DNA of 64,000 nucleotides from JADFXI01 sp963784135 (GTDB taxonomy: Bacteria > Nitrospirota > Thermodesulfovibrionia > Thermodesulfovibrionales > Dissulfurispiraceae), in the NCBI GenBank assembly GCA_963784135.1, contig CAWAQG010000008.1, positions 248,001 to 312,000 of the forward strand. Direction: 5' to 3'. The notes beneath the pieces were generated by a model. That model saw only the letters and a program-made list of their open reading frames with translations, made no database searches and was not told where the DNA came from. Shown here in pieces: positions 43,177 through 51,495 of the stretch. Numbering within the stretch: position 1 is the stretch's first letter; every line of letters starts with the position of its first letter. Made by a program: the position numbers and the translations under genes.

Positions 43177-44949
43177 GTGGCTATGTCTATTGAGAAAATT
43201 TTCAGGAGTCATGCATCGGGCAGCGCAAAAGACGATATCGGTGTTTTCTGGCATCTTTCCAGGCCTTATATATTAAGACTGCTTGCTGCCATGGCATGCA
43301 GTCTCGTCCTTTCGGGGATAAACGGCGCCATTGCCTGGGGCACAAAATCCGCAGTAGACGACATTTTAATCATGAAAAAGGCAAGCTACCTTTATATCCT
43401 GCCGGTAGGCGTTATCGTGCTTTTCTCTCTGGACGGTCTTTTTTCCTTCTGCAACAACTACCTTATGTCGTCGATCGGAGCGAAGATAGTAAGGTCCGTA
43501 AGACGGGAGGTTTATAACAAGATACTTTCGCTGCCCATTTCTTTTCATTCCCGGACTTCCAGCGGGGTCATCGTTTCCAAACTCCTCAACGACATCGGAC
43601 TTCTGCAGGGCACGATGGGCACCATAAAAGACTTCTCTGTCGAGATCTGCACAGTCGTTGTTCTTGCAGGCGTTGCTGTTTCCAGGAAATGGGACCTCGC
43701 CCTCCTCTCCTTTATCGTAGTGCCCCTGATCGTTTACAGCATAGGAAATCTCGGTTCGAGGATGAAAAAAACGACGATGATGTCCCGGGTAATCATGGCC
43801 AGAATTACTACGATCATCAACGAGAGCCTTCAGGGCATCAAGATTATCAAGGCGTTCACTATGGAGAGGGAGTTAAAAGCAAAGAACGAGCAGGAGCTTG
43901 CTGATTTTTACCGTAATTCCATGAGGGAAACGCGGATTAGTGAGGCGTCCTACATGATTGCCGATGCCCTGGGAGGAATTGGTATTGCTATTATTATGTT
44001 CTACGGTTTCAGTCTGGTGCTCTCGAATAAAATCACTCCTGGAGATTTTGTCTCCTTTCTCGCCGCCATAGGGCTGATGTTTACCCCTCTCAAGCGCCTG
44101 AGCCGGGTCCATAACAACTTCCAGCAGGGCCGTACCGCGATCGAGAGGATCAGGGAAATCATTGCATCCGAACCTGAAAAAGAGGGCGGCGAAGAGATAG
44201 CTGTAAAAGGCGACATTGTTTTCGACAATATTTTCTTCAGATATCCGTCGTCCAACAACGACGCGCTGCGCGGCCTCAATCTGCATGTGAGACCCGGCGA
44301 GATCGTTGCCCTTGTGGGATACAGCGGTGCTGGAAAGAGCACGCTCGTCGACCTCGTCGCCGCTTTTTGGTATCCGACCGCGGGTGGTCTTTATATAGAC
44401 GGCAGGGACATAAGGGGTCTTTCCCTCCAATCCCTCAGAAGGCACATCGGGTCCGTCACACAGGACATTGTTCTTTTCGACGATACCGTAAAGGCAAATA
44501 TTCTCTTTGGCAATCCGGATGCCGCCGATGAAGAAGTGATAGAGGCCGCCAAGGCAGCGTTTGCCCATGAATTCGTTATGGAACTGCCCCATGGCTATGA
44601 AACCATGATAGGAGAGCGGGGGGTGAGATTGTCCGGGGGGCAGAAGCAGAGGATCACCATTGCCCGGGCGATAATCAGAAACCCCTCCATCCTTATCCTG
44701 GATGAGGCCACCTCATCTCTCGATACAGAATCAGAGCATCAGGTGCAGAAGGCGCTCGAAAAGTTAATGTCAGGCAGAACAACAATTGTGATAGCACACC
44801 GGCTCTCTACTGTGCAGAAGGCTACAAGGATCGCTGTCATGAGCGGCGGCAGGATCATCCAGGAAGGCACCCACGCAGAACTGCTCGCACGGGGCGGTCT
44901 GTACCAGGAACTTTACAGTATGCAGTTCACGAGCGTGGAATCGGCCTGA
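43177..44949 (+). CDS. msbA: lipid A/core exporter ABC transporter MsbA-like
   Basis: A 590-aa half-transporter: six membrane helices in residues about 25-310 and an ABC ATPase with Walker A GYSGAGKST, Q-loop VTQDIVLFDDTV, signature LSGGQKQR, Walker B ILDEATSSLD and the switch His in IAHRLSTV. MsbA flips core-lipid A across the inner membrane, and this gene's place after the O-antigen ligase supports that. The GTG at 43177 is followed two codons later by an ATG (43183), which may be the true start. It is directly followed by a further GT9 gene. Confidence 0.9.
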   Translation: MAMSIEKIFRSHASGSAKDDIGVFWHLSRPYILRLLAAMACSLVLSGINGAIAWGTKSAVDDILIMKKASYLYILPVGVIVLFSLDGLFSFCNNYLMSSIGAKIVRSVRREVYNKILSLPISFHSRTSSGVIVSKLLNDIGLLQGTMGTIKDFSVEICTVVVLAGVAVSRKWDLALLSFIVVPLIVYSIGNLGSRMKKTTMMSRVIMARITTIINESLQGIKIIKAFTMERELKAKNEQELADFYRNSMRETRISEASYMIADALGGIGIAIIMFYGFSLVLSNKITPGDFVSFLAAIGLMFTPLKRLSRVHNNFQQGRTAIERIREIIASEPEKEGGEEIAVKGDIVFDNIFFRYPSSNNDALRGLNLHVRPGEIVALVGYSGAGKSTLVDLVAAFWYPTAGGLYIDGRDIRGLSLQSLRRHIGSVTQDIVLFDDTVKANILFGNPDAADEEVIEAAKAAFAHEFVMELPHGYETMIGERGVRLSGGQKQRITIARAIIRNPSILILDEATSSLDTESEHQVQKALEKLMSGRTTIVIAHRLSTVQKATRIAVMSGGRIIQEGTHAELLARGGLYQELYSMQFTSVESA

Positions 44950-45984
44950 ATGTGGAAGTTATTGCTGCAAGGCCGCTTAAAAAGAAACCTGCATAGAAAT
45001 TCGCCCTTAACGCCGGATGATATAAAAGATTCCTCAACCATGCTTTTCTCTGTCTTCTCCCGTTACGGAGACAGCATTATCGCTTTCAGGGCTATTAATG
45101 AGTTCATGGCCCTTTATGCAGAAAAGTCCTTTATTCTGGTGACCTCCCCACAGATGGTCCCGTATGCCCGCAGAATCATACAGGGCAAGATTGAAATGTA
45201 TGCAGTAAACAAGAGGAAAAATCCCATCAAGTTCCTGACTATATCGAACATGCTGCGCAGGCGGAATATCGATGTAGGTCTCAACCCCTGGAGCCATGGT
45301 GATGATTCAAAATTTTTTATAACGTTTGCTGAAAAATTTTCGGTTTTCGGAGCCTTTCGCGCTTACTCAAAAGAATATAACCTCTACGAAAGGGCGCGGG
45401 AGTATCTTTTGCTGGAAGCTGCGGCTGGCTCCGCTGCAAAGCCGGACCTTTGCGCAGTCTCTAATATACTTCTCTCGCCTTTCTCGACAGATGTCACAAA
45501 AAGCCTGAGCGGCAAAGATGTCGGGGCCCTCATCGGCCAAATCAGGCAGCACTTCTCCGGCGCAAAAATAACCGTGGCCCTGCAAGAGAAAGAGCGCGGC
45601 AGGTTTAGGGCTGATACTGAAGTATTTGTTTTCGGGAAAAGCCTGAAAAGATCAGAAGCATTTCTGCGGCTCCTCGAATCCTCTGACCTGTTCATAGGTG
45701 TTGACGCAGGCCCATTACATCTCGCTGATGCTCTTGGTGTCAGTGCAATCGGCATTTTTGGCCCTACGGCCCCAGAAACTATTTTGGACAGGTCCAGCGC
45801 TGTCCTTCCTGTCCGGCATGCATGCCTGAACGGCGTATTCTGTTTTGTTAGGCAATGCAAAGGGCCTCTTTGCATACAGGAGCTTTTCAGGAGCGATTTT
45901 TTATGCCATAGTAATCAGGCGGAATTTGACAGAAAAATCCGGCTTGAGACAGAAGCGTGCCCTTTCTTACGAAATAATTCCTGA
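44950..45984 (+). CDS. glycosyltransferase family 9-like protein
   Basis: A 344-aa GT9-like protein. The N-terminus is divergent (STMLFSVFSRYGDSIIAFRAINEFM replaces the usual R-x-IGD start), but the donor site LFIGVDAGPLHLADALGVSAIGIFGPTAPE is clear, as is the Cys-rich tail (CLNGVFCFVRQCKGPLC). Its ATG follows the msbA stop without a gap. As the last gene of the LPS run it may add a non-heptose core sugar; that is inference. Confidence 0.75.
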   Translation: MWKLLLQGRLKRNLHRNSPLTPDDIKDSSTMLFSVFSRYGDSIIAFRAINEFMALYAEKSFILVTSPQMVPYARRIIQGKIEMYAVNKRKNPIKFLTISNMLRRRNIDVGLNPWSHGDDSKFFITFAEKFSVFGAFRAYSKEYNLYERAREYLLLEAAAGSAAKPDLCAVSNILLSPFSTDVTKSLSGKDVGALIGQIRQHFSGAKITVALQEKERGRFRADTEVFVFGKSLKRSEAFLRLLESSDLFIGVDAGPLHLADALGVSAIGIFGPTAPETILDRSSAVLPVRHACLNGVFCFVRQCKGPLCIQELFRSDFLCHSNQAEFDRKIRLETEACPFLRNNS

Positions 45985-46013
45985 ATAGGGGCGGATAACA
46001 GGAATTGGAGTAA

Positions 46014-46043
46014 TTTACACGTTTTCCGGTTCCGTGGTACGAT
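46014..46043 (+). promoter_or_regulatory. sigma-70-like promoter of queF
   Basis: TTTACA (46014-46019), 18-bp spacer, TACGAT (46038-46043), 24 bases before the GTG start. No preQ1 riboswitch-like fold was recognised in this leader. Confidence 0.4.
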
Positions 46044-46067
46044 AAGAAATGCATAAGGAGGCGCTCG

Positions 46068-46448
46068 GTGCGTTACGGTGAGAAGGCGATTAGTGAAGCC
46101 TGTTTGGAAATATGGGACAACCCGTCCCCCGAAAGGGAGTACGAGATCGCTATTGCCTATCCTGAATTTACCTGCCTCTGCCCCAGGTCGGGATACCCGG
46201 ATTTCGCGACGATAAAAGTTAATTACATCCCTGCAAAAAAAATTGTTGAACTGAAATCATTTAAGCTGTACCTGAACGCTTTCAGGGACACCCATGTGTC
46301 GCACGAGGAAGCAACAAACAGGATTTATGCGGACCTGAAACGCCTGCTCAGGCCGCGTTTTATTGAAGTAATCGGAGATTTCAATCCCAGGGGGAATGTA
46401 AAGACAGTCATACGGGTGGCATCAAAGCGCCTTTTGCCCGCTCGATAA
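46068..46448 (+). CDS. queF: preQ0 reductase (type I QueF)
   Basis: An NADPH-dependent nitrile reductase turning preQ0 into preQ1 for queuosine. The 126-aa product is the short, unimodular form. PEFTCLCPRSGYPDFA carries the catalytic Cys and Asp, and VELKSFKLYLNAFRD is the family signature for NADPH binding. GTG 46068 has AAGGAGG. The 3' end overlaps the 3' end of the convergent trpF by 41 bp. It partners functionally with queC at 6.5 kb. Confidence 0.95.
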   Translation: MRYGEKAISEACLEIWDNPSPEREYEIAIAYPEFTCLCPRSGYPDFATIKVNYIPAKKIVELKSFKLYLNAFRDTHVSHEEATNRIYADLKRLLRPRFIEVIGDFNPRGNVKTVIRVASKRLLPAR

Positions 46449-47034
46449 AAAGTTTCATTTTCTTTAAGTCTTTCTTGCCTTTCTTCTCTTCTATCCCGCT
46501 GCTCACATCAACGGCATGGGGCATTACACGCCTGATCGCCTTCTCGATATTGTCAGGATTAAGTCCCCCGGAAAGAATAATATTGCCGAACCGCTTCGCT
46601 TCAAGAGCGATGTCCCAGTTAAATATCTGTCCGGTGCCGCCGAATTGCCCAGGCGAATAAGTATCCAGGAGAAAGGCCGATACGCTGCTCCATGCCTCAA
46701 GCGGTTTCAGGTCGGTAAAGTCTTTTACCCTCAGTGCCCTGATGACCCTGTGCCAGACAGAACATACGGCAGGGGCCTCATCACCGTGCAGTTGAAGCAC
46801 GTTCATTCCCGAGTATCGCATGACCTCTTTCATTTTTTGCTCAGTCTCATTAACGAAGACACCGACGGTGGTGACAAGCGGAGGCAACAGCGAGGAAATC
46901 TCCCGTGCCGTTTCAGGAGAAACATACCTGGGGCTTTCCGGGAAAAAAATGAAACCAAGGGCATCAGCGCCATAATCGACTGCCGCCAGAGCGTCTTCAA
47001 TATTAGTTATGCCGCAAATTTTAACACGTACCAT
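46408..47034 (-). CDS. trpF: phosphoribosylanthranilate isomerase
   Basis: The third step of tryptophan synthesis. A 208-aa TIM barrel with VKICGITNIEDALAAVDYGADALGFIFFPESPRYV (catalytic Cys in KICGI), LQLHGDE, LLDTYSPGQFGGTG (catalytic Asp) and LSGGLNPDNI, AVDVSSGIE. It is encoded opposite to trpB and trpA, with repeat B2 between the divergent starts, so the trp genes are not a simple operon here. Confidence 0.95.
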   Translation of the reverse strand: MVRVKICGITNIEDALAAVDYGADALGFIFFPESPRYVSPETAREISSLLPPLVTTVGVFVNETEQKMKEVMRYSGMNVLQLHGDEAPAVCSVWHRVIRALRVKDFTDLKPLEAWSSVSAFLLDTYSPGQFGGTGQIFNWDIALEAKRFGNIILSGGLNPDNIEKAIRRVMPHAVDVSSGIEEKKGKKDLKKMKLFIERAKGALMPPV

Positions 47035-47060
47035 TTCGTAATTATATCAGGATTCAAGGG

Positions 47061-47158
47061 TAATAGGTAAGAGGCAATAGGTGATGGTAATGGGTAAGGG
47101 GTTTAGGGAAAGGAACTATTTCCCTTTTCTGACCTATAGCCTATCGCCTATTACCTAT
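47061..47158. repeat. palindromic repeat, family B, copy 2
   Basis: AGGCAATAGGTGATGG-type units on the left and CCTATAGCCTATCGCCTATTACC on the right form a long imperfect hairpin related to 19521-19616. It fills the region between the divergent trpF and trpB starts. Confidence 0.75.
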
Positions 47159-47231
47159 GTTTTATGTGATATAATAACCAATCCCGGAGGGTTTCCCTGC
47201 TCTGGTCAAAAAAAGTTCCTGGAGGACTAAA

Positions 47232-48428
47232 ATTACGAAGCTGCCTGACAAAAGAGGATACTTTGGTTCTTATGGCGGAAGATTCGCTCCCGAAACGCTT
47301 ATCCCTGCCCTTGAGGAGCTTGAGGAGGCTTATAATAAAGCCAAAAGGGATGCGTCGTTTCAAAAAGAGCTCCGGCATCTGCAGTCAACCTATATAGGAA
47401 GGCCGACACCTCTCTATTTCGCAAAACGGCTCACCGAAAAGCTCGGCGGGGCCAAAATATATTTAAAGCGCGAGGACCTTGCGCATACAGGGGCGCACAA
47501 AATCAACAATGCCTTGGGGCAGTCCCTCCTTGCAAAGAGGATGGGCAAGAAAAGACTCATAGCGGAAACAGGAGCCGGGCAGCATGGCGTGGCAACCGCT
47601 ACAGGCGCCGCCCTTGTTGGGCTGGAGTGCGATATCTATATGGGAACGGTTGATATGCAGAGACAGGCCCTGAACGTATTCAGAATGAAACTGCTCGGCG
47701 CCAAAGTCAAAGAGGTGGACATAGGCTCAAAGACCCTGAAAGACGCCATTAATGAGTCACTCAGGGATTGGACCACCAATGTCCGTACTACGCATTATGT
47801 GCTGGGAACTGTTTTTGGCCCTCATCCCTTTCCTATGGTGGTAAGGGACTTCCAGTCAATCATCGGAAAAGAAACAGCCGCGCAGATACTAAAAGCCGAG
47901 GGCCGGTTGCCTGATTATTTGATTGCCTGTGTCGGCGGAGGCAGCAATGCAATCGGCTTATTTAATGAATTTCTTGATACGGATATCAGGATGATCGGTG
48001 TTGAGGCAGGAGGGAAAGGGATCGAGTCAGGGGAACATGCGGCACGGTTTGCCGGCGGTTCAATCGGTATTTTGCAGGGCTGTAAAACGTATCTGCTTCA
48101 GGATGACGACGGCAACGTGCTCGACACCCATTCCGTTTCCGCGGGACTCGACTATGCCTCTGTAGGTCCCGAGCACTCTCATCTTAAAGAATCCGGAAGA
48201 ATACAATATACCTTTGCAACTGATGACGAAGCGTTGGCGGCATTTGAAACACTTTCATACGCCGAAGGCATAATCCCCGCACTTGAATCCGCCCATGCGC
48301 TTGCAGAGGTGATCAAGCGTGCCCCGGCACTGCCGCGCGACAGTATAATCATTGTCAATCTTTCAGGCAGGGGTGATAAAGACGTCCAACAGGTAGCAAA
48401 AATAAAGGGAATAAATCTTTGCGAGTGA
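47232..48428 (+). CDS. trpB: tryptophan synthase beta subunit, apparent ATT start
   Basis: Makes tryptophan from indole and serine. 398 aa, full family length, if begun at ATT 47232: (M)TKLPDKRGYFGSYGGRFAPETL. The PLP Lys is in HTGAHKINNALGQ; GAGQHGVATA and VGGGSNAIG bind substrate and phosphate. GGAGG lies six bases before the ATT. No ATG, GTG or TTG occurs in frame between the stop at 47175 and TTG 47514, which is beyond the PLP lysine. So either a genuine ATT initiation or a G-to-T base error. It is coupled to trpA. Confidence 0.92.
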   Translation: MTKLPDKRGYFGSYGGRFAPETLIPALEELEEAYNKAKRDASFQKELRHLQSTYIGRPTPLYFAKRLTEKLGGAKIYLKREDLAHTGAHKINNALGQSLLAKRMGKKRLIAETGAGQHGVATATGAALVGLECDIYMGTVDMQRQALNVFRMKLLGAKVKEVDIGSKTLKDAINESLRDWTTNVRTTHYVLGTVFGPHPFPMVVRDFQSIIGKETAAQILKAEGRLPDYLIACVGGGSNAIGLFNEFLDTDIRMIGVEAGGKGIESGEHAARFAGGSIGILQGCKTYLLQDDDGNVLDTHSVSAGLDYASVGPEHSHLKESGRIQYTFATDDEALAAFETLSYAEGIIPALESAHALAEVIKRAPALPRDSIIIVNLSGRGDKDVQQVAKIKGINLCE

Positions 48429-48433
48429 ACCCC

Positions 48434-49225
48434 ATGCAAAAGACCGGAATATCTGTTGTGTTTGAGGCATTGCGGGCCGGGAATAAGAAGGCCTTTATCC
48501 CCTATCTTATGGCAGGCGACCCCGATGCCGCGACAACACTGAAACACGTCCTTCTTCTGGAGCGCTGCGGCGCTGATATCATTGAGCTGGGAGTGCCTTT
48601 CTCCGATCCTCTTGCGGATGGCCCTACCATACAAAAAGCTGCGGGACGGGCGCTGAAATCAGGTACTACGCTCAGGAAAGTGCTCTCCATGGTCAGGGAC
48701 ATCAGGCTCCACACGCAGGTCCCCTTGATATTGATGACATATTACAATCCGGTATTTAAATATGGAGAGGAAGCATTTATCCATGATGCAATACAGGCGG
48801 GCGTTGACGGCATTATTGTTCCCGACCTTCCCCCCGAAGAGGCAGGAGAGCTTATAAAGCTGTCCCGGAAAGGCTCAGGCGGAAGGCGGCTTGACACCAT
48901 TTTTCTCATTGCTCCTACCTCTACGCCGGGACGAATAAAAAAGATAGCTGCGGCGAGCAGCGGTTTTGTTTATTATGTCTCCATTACCGGTATTACCGGG
49001 GCGGCCCTTGAGCTTGATGAAGAGTTCAGGAGGCATTTGGGTCTCGTCAAACAGGCCACAGATAAACCTGTAGCAGTAGGCTTCGGCATTGCCTCGCCCG
49101 ATCAGGCTCGCATAGTGTCGCAGTTAGCCGATGGCGTTATTGTGGGGAGTGCCCTGGTGAAGGTTTTTAACGAAACCCCCGAAAAGGCGGAAAACTTTAT
49201 CAGGGGACTGAAGGAGGCGATATAA
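48434..49225 (+). CDS. trpA: tryptophan synthase alpha subunit
   Basis: Cleaves indole-3-glycerol phosphate to indole for TrpB. A 263-aa TIM barrel with the catalytic Glu in DIIELGVPFSDPLADGP and Asp in GVDGIIVPDLPPEE, then GFVYYVSITGITG and VGFGIASPDQA. ATG 48434 is chosen; an in-frame GTG at 48425 overlaps the trpB stop and is an alternative. Confidence 0.95.
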   Translation: MQKTGISVVFEALRAGNKKAFIPYLMAGDPDAATTLKHVLLLERCGADIIELGVPFSDPLADGPTIQKAAGRALKSGTTLRKVLSMVRDIRLHTQVPLILMTYYNPVFKYGEEAFIHDAIQAGVDGIIVPDLPPEEAGELIKLSRKGSGGRRLDTIFLIAPTSTPGRIKKIAAASSGFVYYVSITGITGAALELDEEFRRHLGLVKQATDKPVAVGFGIASPDQARIVSQLADGVIVGSALVKVFNETPEKAENFIRGLKEAI

Positions 49226-49230
49226 AACAA

Positions 49231-49258
49231 ATGCCGCGTCACCGTTTCTCCGCGTCAT
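49231..49258. repeat. fragment of the CCGCGTCACCG-type repeat
   Basis: GCCGCGTCACCGTTTCTCCG shares its first 12 bases with the second arm of the insertion in queC. It fills the gap between trpA and accD. Confidence 0.4.
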
Positions 49259-49270
49259 TTTATAAAGCTT

Positions 49271-50122
49271 ATGACCTGGTTTAAAAAGAAAAAGGAGATA
49301 AAAACAGAAAAAAAAGTAAAAATTCCCGAGGGGTTATGGATAAAATGCAACAGTTGCAAGGAGATTATCTATAAAAAGGAAATTGAGAAGAATCTCCAGG
49401 TCTGTCCAAAGTGCAACTACCACTTCAGGATCAGCGCATCCGAACGTATCCAGTTCATAGCTGACGAGGGCAGCTTTGTCGAGACAGATAGCGAACTCTC
49501 TACCGCCGATCCACTTGAATTTAAAGATTCTATGTCCTATAAAGAGAGACTTGAGGAAAATACTAATAAAAGCGGCTTGAAAGAAGCTGCCATTTATGGG
49601 GACGCTACTATCAACGGCAGACCCGTTGAATTGGCTATCATGGATTTTTCCTTCATGGGCGGAAGCATGGGGTCGGTGGTCGGCGAAAAAATTGCCCGCG
49701 CCGCAGAACGCGCCCTGGAACAAAAGATACCGCTTATAACTGTTTCATCTTCGGGGGGCGCCCGTATGCAGGAGGGCATGTTCTCGCTTATGCAGATGGC
49801 AAAGGTGTCCGCTGCCATCGGGAAGTTGAAGGAAACCGAACTGCCCTATATCTCCATTCTTGCGGACCCCACTTTTGGAGGGGTCACCGCAAGCTTTGCA
49901 ATGCTGGGCGATATTATTATTGCCGAGCCAAAAAGCCTTATCGGTTTTGCCGGCCCCAGGGTGATCGAGCAAACCATCAAACAGCAGCTGCCTGAAAACT
50001 TTCAGAGGGCTGAATTCCTGCTCGATCATGGCATGATAGACCTTGTTGTCGAGAGAAAAGAATTAAAAAATACCATATTCACTTTAATCGAGCATTTGAC
50101 CTCCCCCTCTCAGGAAGCATGA
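49271..50122 (+). CDS. accD: acetyl-CoA carboxylase carboxyltransferase subunit beta
   Basis: Transfers CO2 from biotin carboxyl carrier protein to acetyl-CoA to form malonyl-CoA. The 283-aa product has the N-terminal zinc ribbon C-NSC-(x17)-CPKC and the crotonase-like core with FMGGSMGSVVGEKI, SSSGGARMQEG and GGVTASFAMLGDI. It overlaps the folC start by four bases, the common accD-folC arrangement. Confidence 0.95.
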   Translation: MTWFKKKKEIKTEKKVKIPEGLWIKCNSCKEIIYKKEIEKNLQVCPKCNYHFRISASERIQFIADEGSFVETDSELSTADPLEFKDSMSYKERLEENTNKSGLKEAAIYGDATINGRPVELAIMDFSFMGGSMGSVVGEKIARAAERALEQKIPLITVSSSGGARMQEGMFSLMQMAKVSAAIGKLKETELPYISILADPTFGGVTASFAMLGDIIIAEPKSLIGFAGPRVIEQTIKQQLPENFQRAEFLLDHGMIDLVVERKELKNTIFTLIEHLTSPSQEA

Positions 50123-51495
50123 GTTATACCGGCGCTGTCAAGTATCTGTATGACCTGCAGAGGCACAGCATAAAGCTTGGGCTGGAAAGGACCGAAAAAT
50201 TCCTTGCCGTTCTGGGCAATCCTCACCGCCGGTCCCTTTCCGTGCATGTTGCCGGCACAAACGGAAAAGGCTCAGTTGCTGCAATGGCCGCTTCCATGCT
50301 CATGTACGATGGTTTCAGGGTCGGGCTCTTTACCTCGCCGCACCTGGTCAGTTTTACCGAAAGAATTCGAATAAATAGTTCTCGGATATCTGAAGCAGAA
50401 GTGGTACAGCTCACAGGGGAAATCAAAGAAAAAATATCCGCTGTTGCTGCCCGGGCAGGGGAGCCGACATTTTTTGAGTTTGTAACTGTCATGGCATTTC
50501 TCTATTTCGCCCGAAACAACGTTGACTGGTCGGTCATAGAGGTAGGCATGGGCGGCAGACTGGATGCTACAAACCTGATACTGCCGGAGGTTTCTGTTAT
50601 TACCGGCATCAGTTATGACCACAAAGAGTTCCTCGGGAATTCCCTCAGCGATATTGCAGCGGAGAAGGCAGGAATTATAAAAAATGGTGTGCCGGTTGTT
50701 TGTTCAGCGCAGGAACCCGAAGTGGAGCTGATACTACGCAAAAAGGCGGCTGCGGCATCGTCGCCTTTTTTCATTTATGGAAAGGACTTCAGCGGCACTC
50801 TAAGGTCAACAGATATCACAGGGACCAGGTTCGACTACAACAGTGAGGGCCATGCTTTTGCCGATCTGCATGTTCCGCTCGCCGGAGAGCACCAGGTAAT
50901 CAACGCCTGCGTTGCGGTACAGGCATTTTTGTTGTGTAGTGCGCATGACGCCCGGCGCGCCTCCGTGCAACCTGCTTCCGGCCCAACGCCCGACGCTGTC
51001 AGGGAAGGTCTTGCTGCTGCCAGGTGGCAGGGAAGACTCGAACTCGTCAATGGCGACCCGCCGATAATACTTGACGGGGCCCATAATCCTCATGCCGCGG
51101 CGGCCCTCGCTGGATTTATAAGAAAAGAGTTCATAAACCATCGCGTTGTCCTCATCGCAGGCATAATGTCGGACAAAGATATTGCGGGCATTCTTGCCCC
51201 ACTGCTGCCCCTTGCGTCGGACATAATTTTTACTGCACCCGATTACGGAAGGTCGGCGCCTCCAGGACTTCTTGCAGAACACGCGGCATCGCTGGGCTTT
51301 CGGTCCACAATTGCCGTTTCCATAAGTGATGCAATTGCGTCAGCCAGAAAAATCGCGGTTTCCCCTCTGTCAAATCTTTCTGTTCCGGCGATTATTTTAA
51401 TTACCGGTTCTTTTTTCACAATAGGCGAGGCAAAAGAGCTGCTTGGAGAGAGAGCGGTACTCAGAGACTTGAGGGAGAACTATAACCGTGCATAA
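50119..51495 (+). CDS. folC: bifunctional dihydrofolate/folylpolyglutamate synthase
   Basis: Adds glutamate to dihydropteroate and folates. A 458-aa Mur-ligase-type protein: P-loop VAGTNGKGSVAAMAASML, FTSPHLVSFTERI, VIEVGMGGRLDATN, the carbamylated-Lys region EKAGIIK and the C-terminal domain LDGAHNPHAA. It starts inside accD and its end overlaps the lptD start by eight bases. Confidence 0.94.
   Translation: MSYTGAVKYLYDLQRHSIKLGLERTEKFLAVLGNPHRRSLSVHVAGTNGKGSVAAMAASMLMYDGFRVGLFTSPHLVSFTERIRINSSRISEAEVVQLTGEIKEKISAVAARAGEPTFFEFVTVMAFLYFARNNVDWSVIEVGMGGRLDATNLILPEVSVITGISYDHKEFLGNSLSDIAAEKAGIIKNGVPVVCSAQEPEVELILRKKAAAASSPFFIYGKDFSGTLRSTDITGTRFDYNSEGHAFADLHVPLAGEHQVINACVAVQAFLLCSAHDARRASVQPASGPTPDAVREGLAAARWQGRLELVNGDPPIILDGAHNPHAAAALAGFIRKEFINHRVVLIAGIMSDKDIAGILAPLLPLASDIIFTAPDYGRSAPPGLLAEHAASLGFRSTIAVSISDAIASARKIAVSPLSNLSVPAIILITGSFFTIGEAKELLGERAVLRDLRENYNRA

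Noticed and set aside
46014..46067. preQ1 riboswitch upstream of queF
   Set aside because: The leader lacks the short C-rich loop and A-rich tail of preQ1-I and is too short for other classes.
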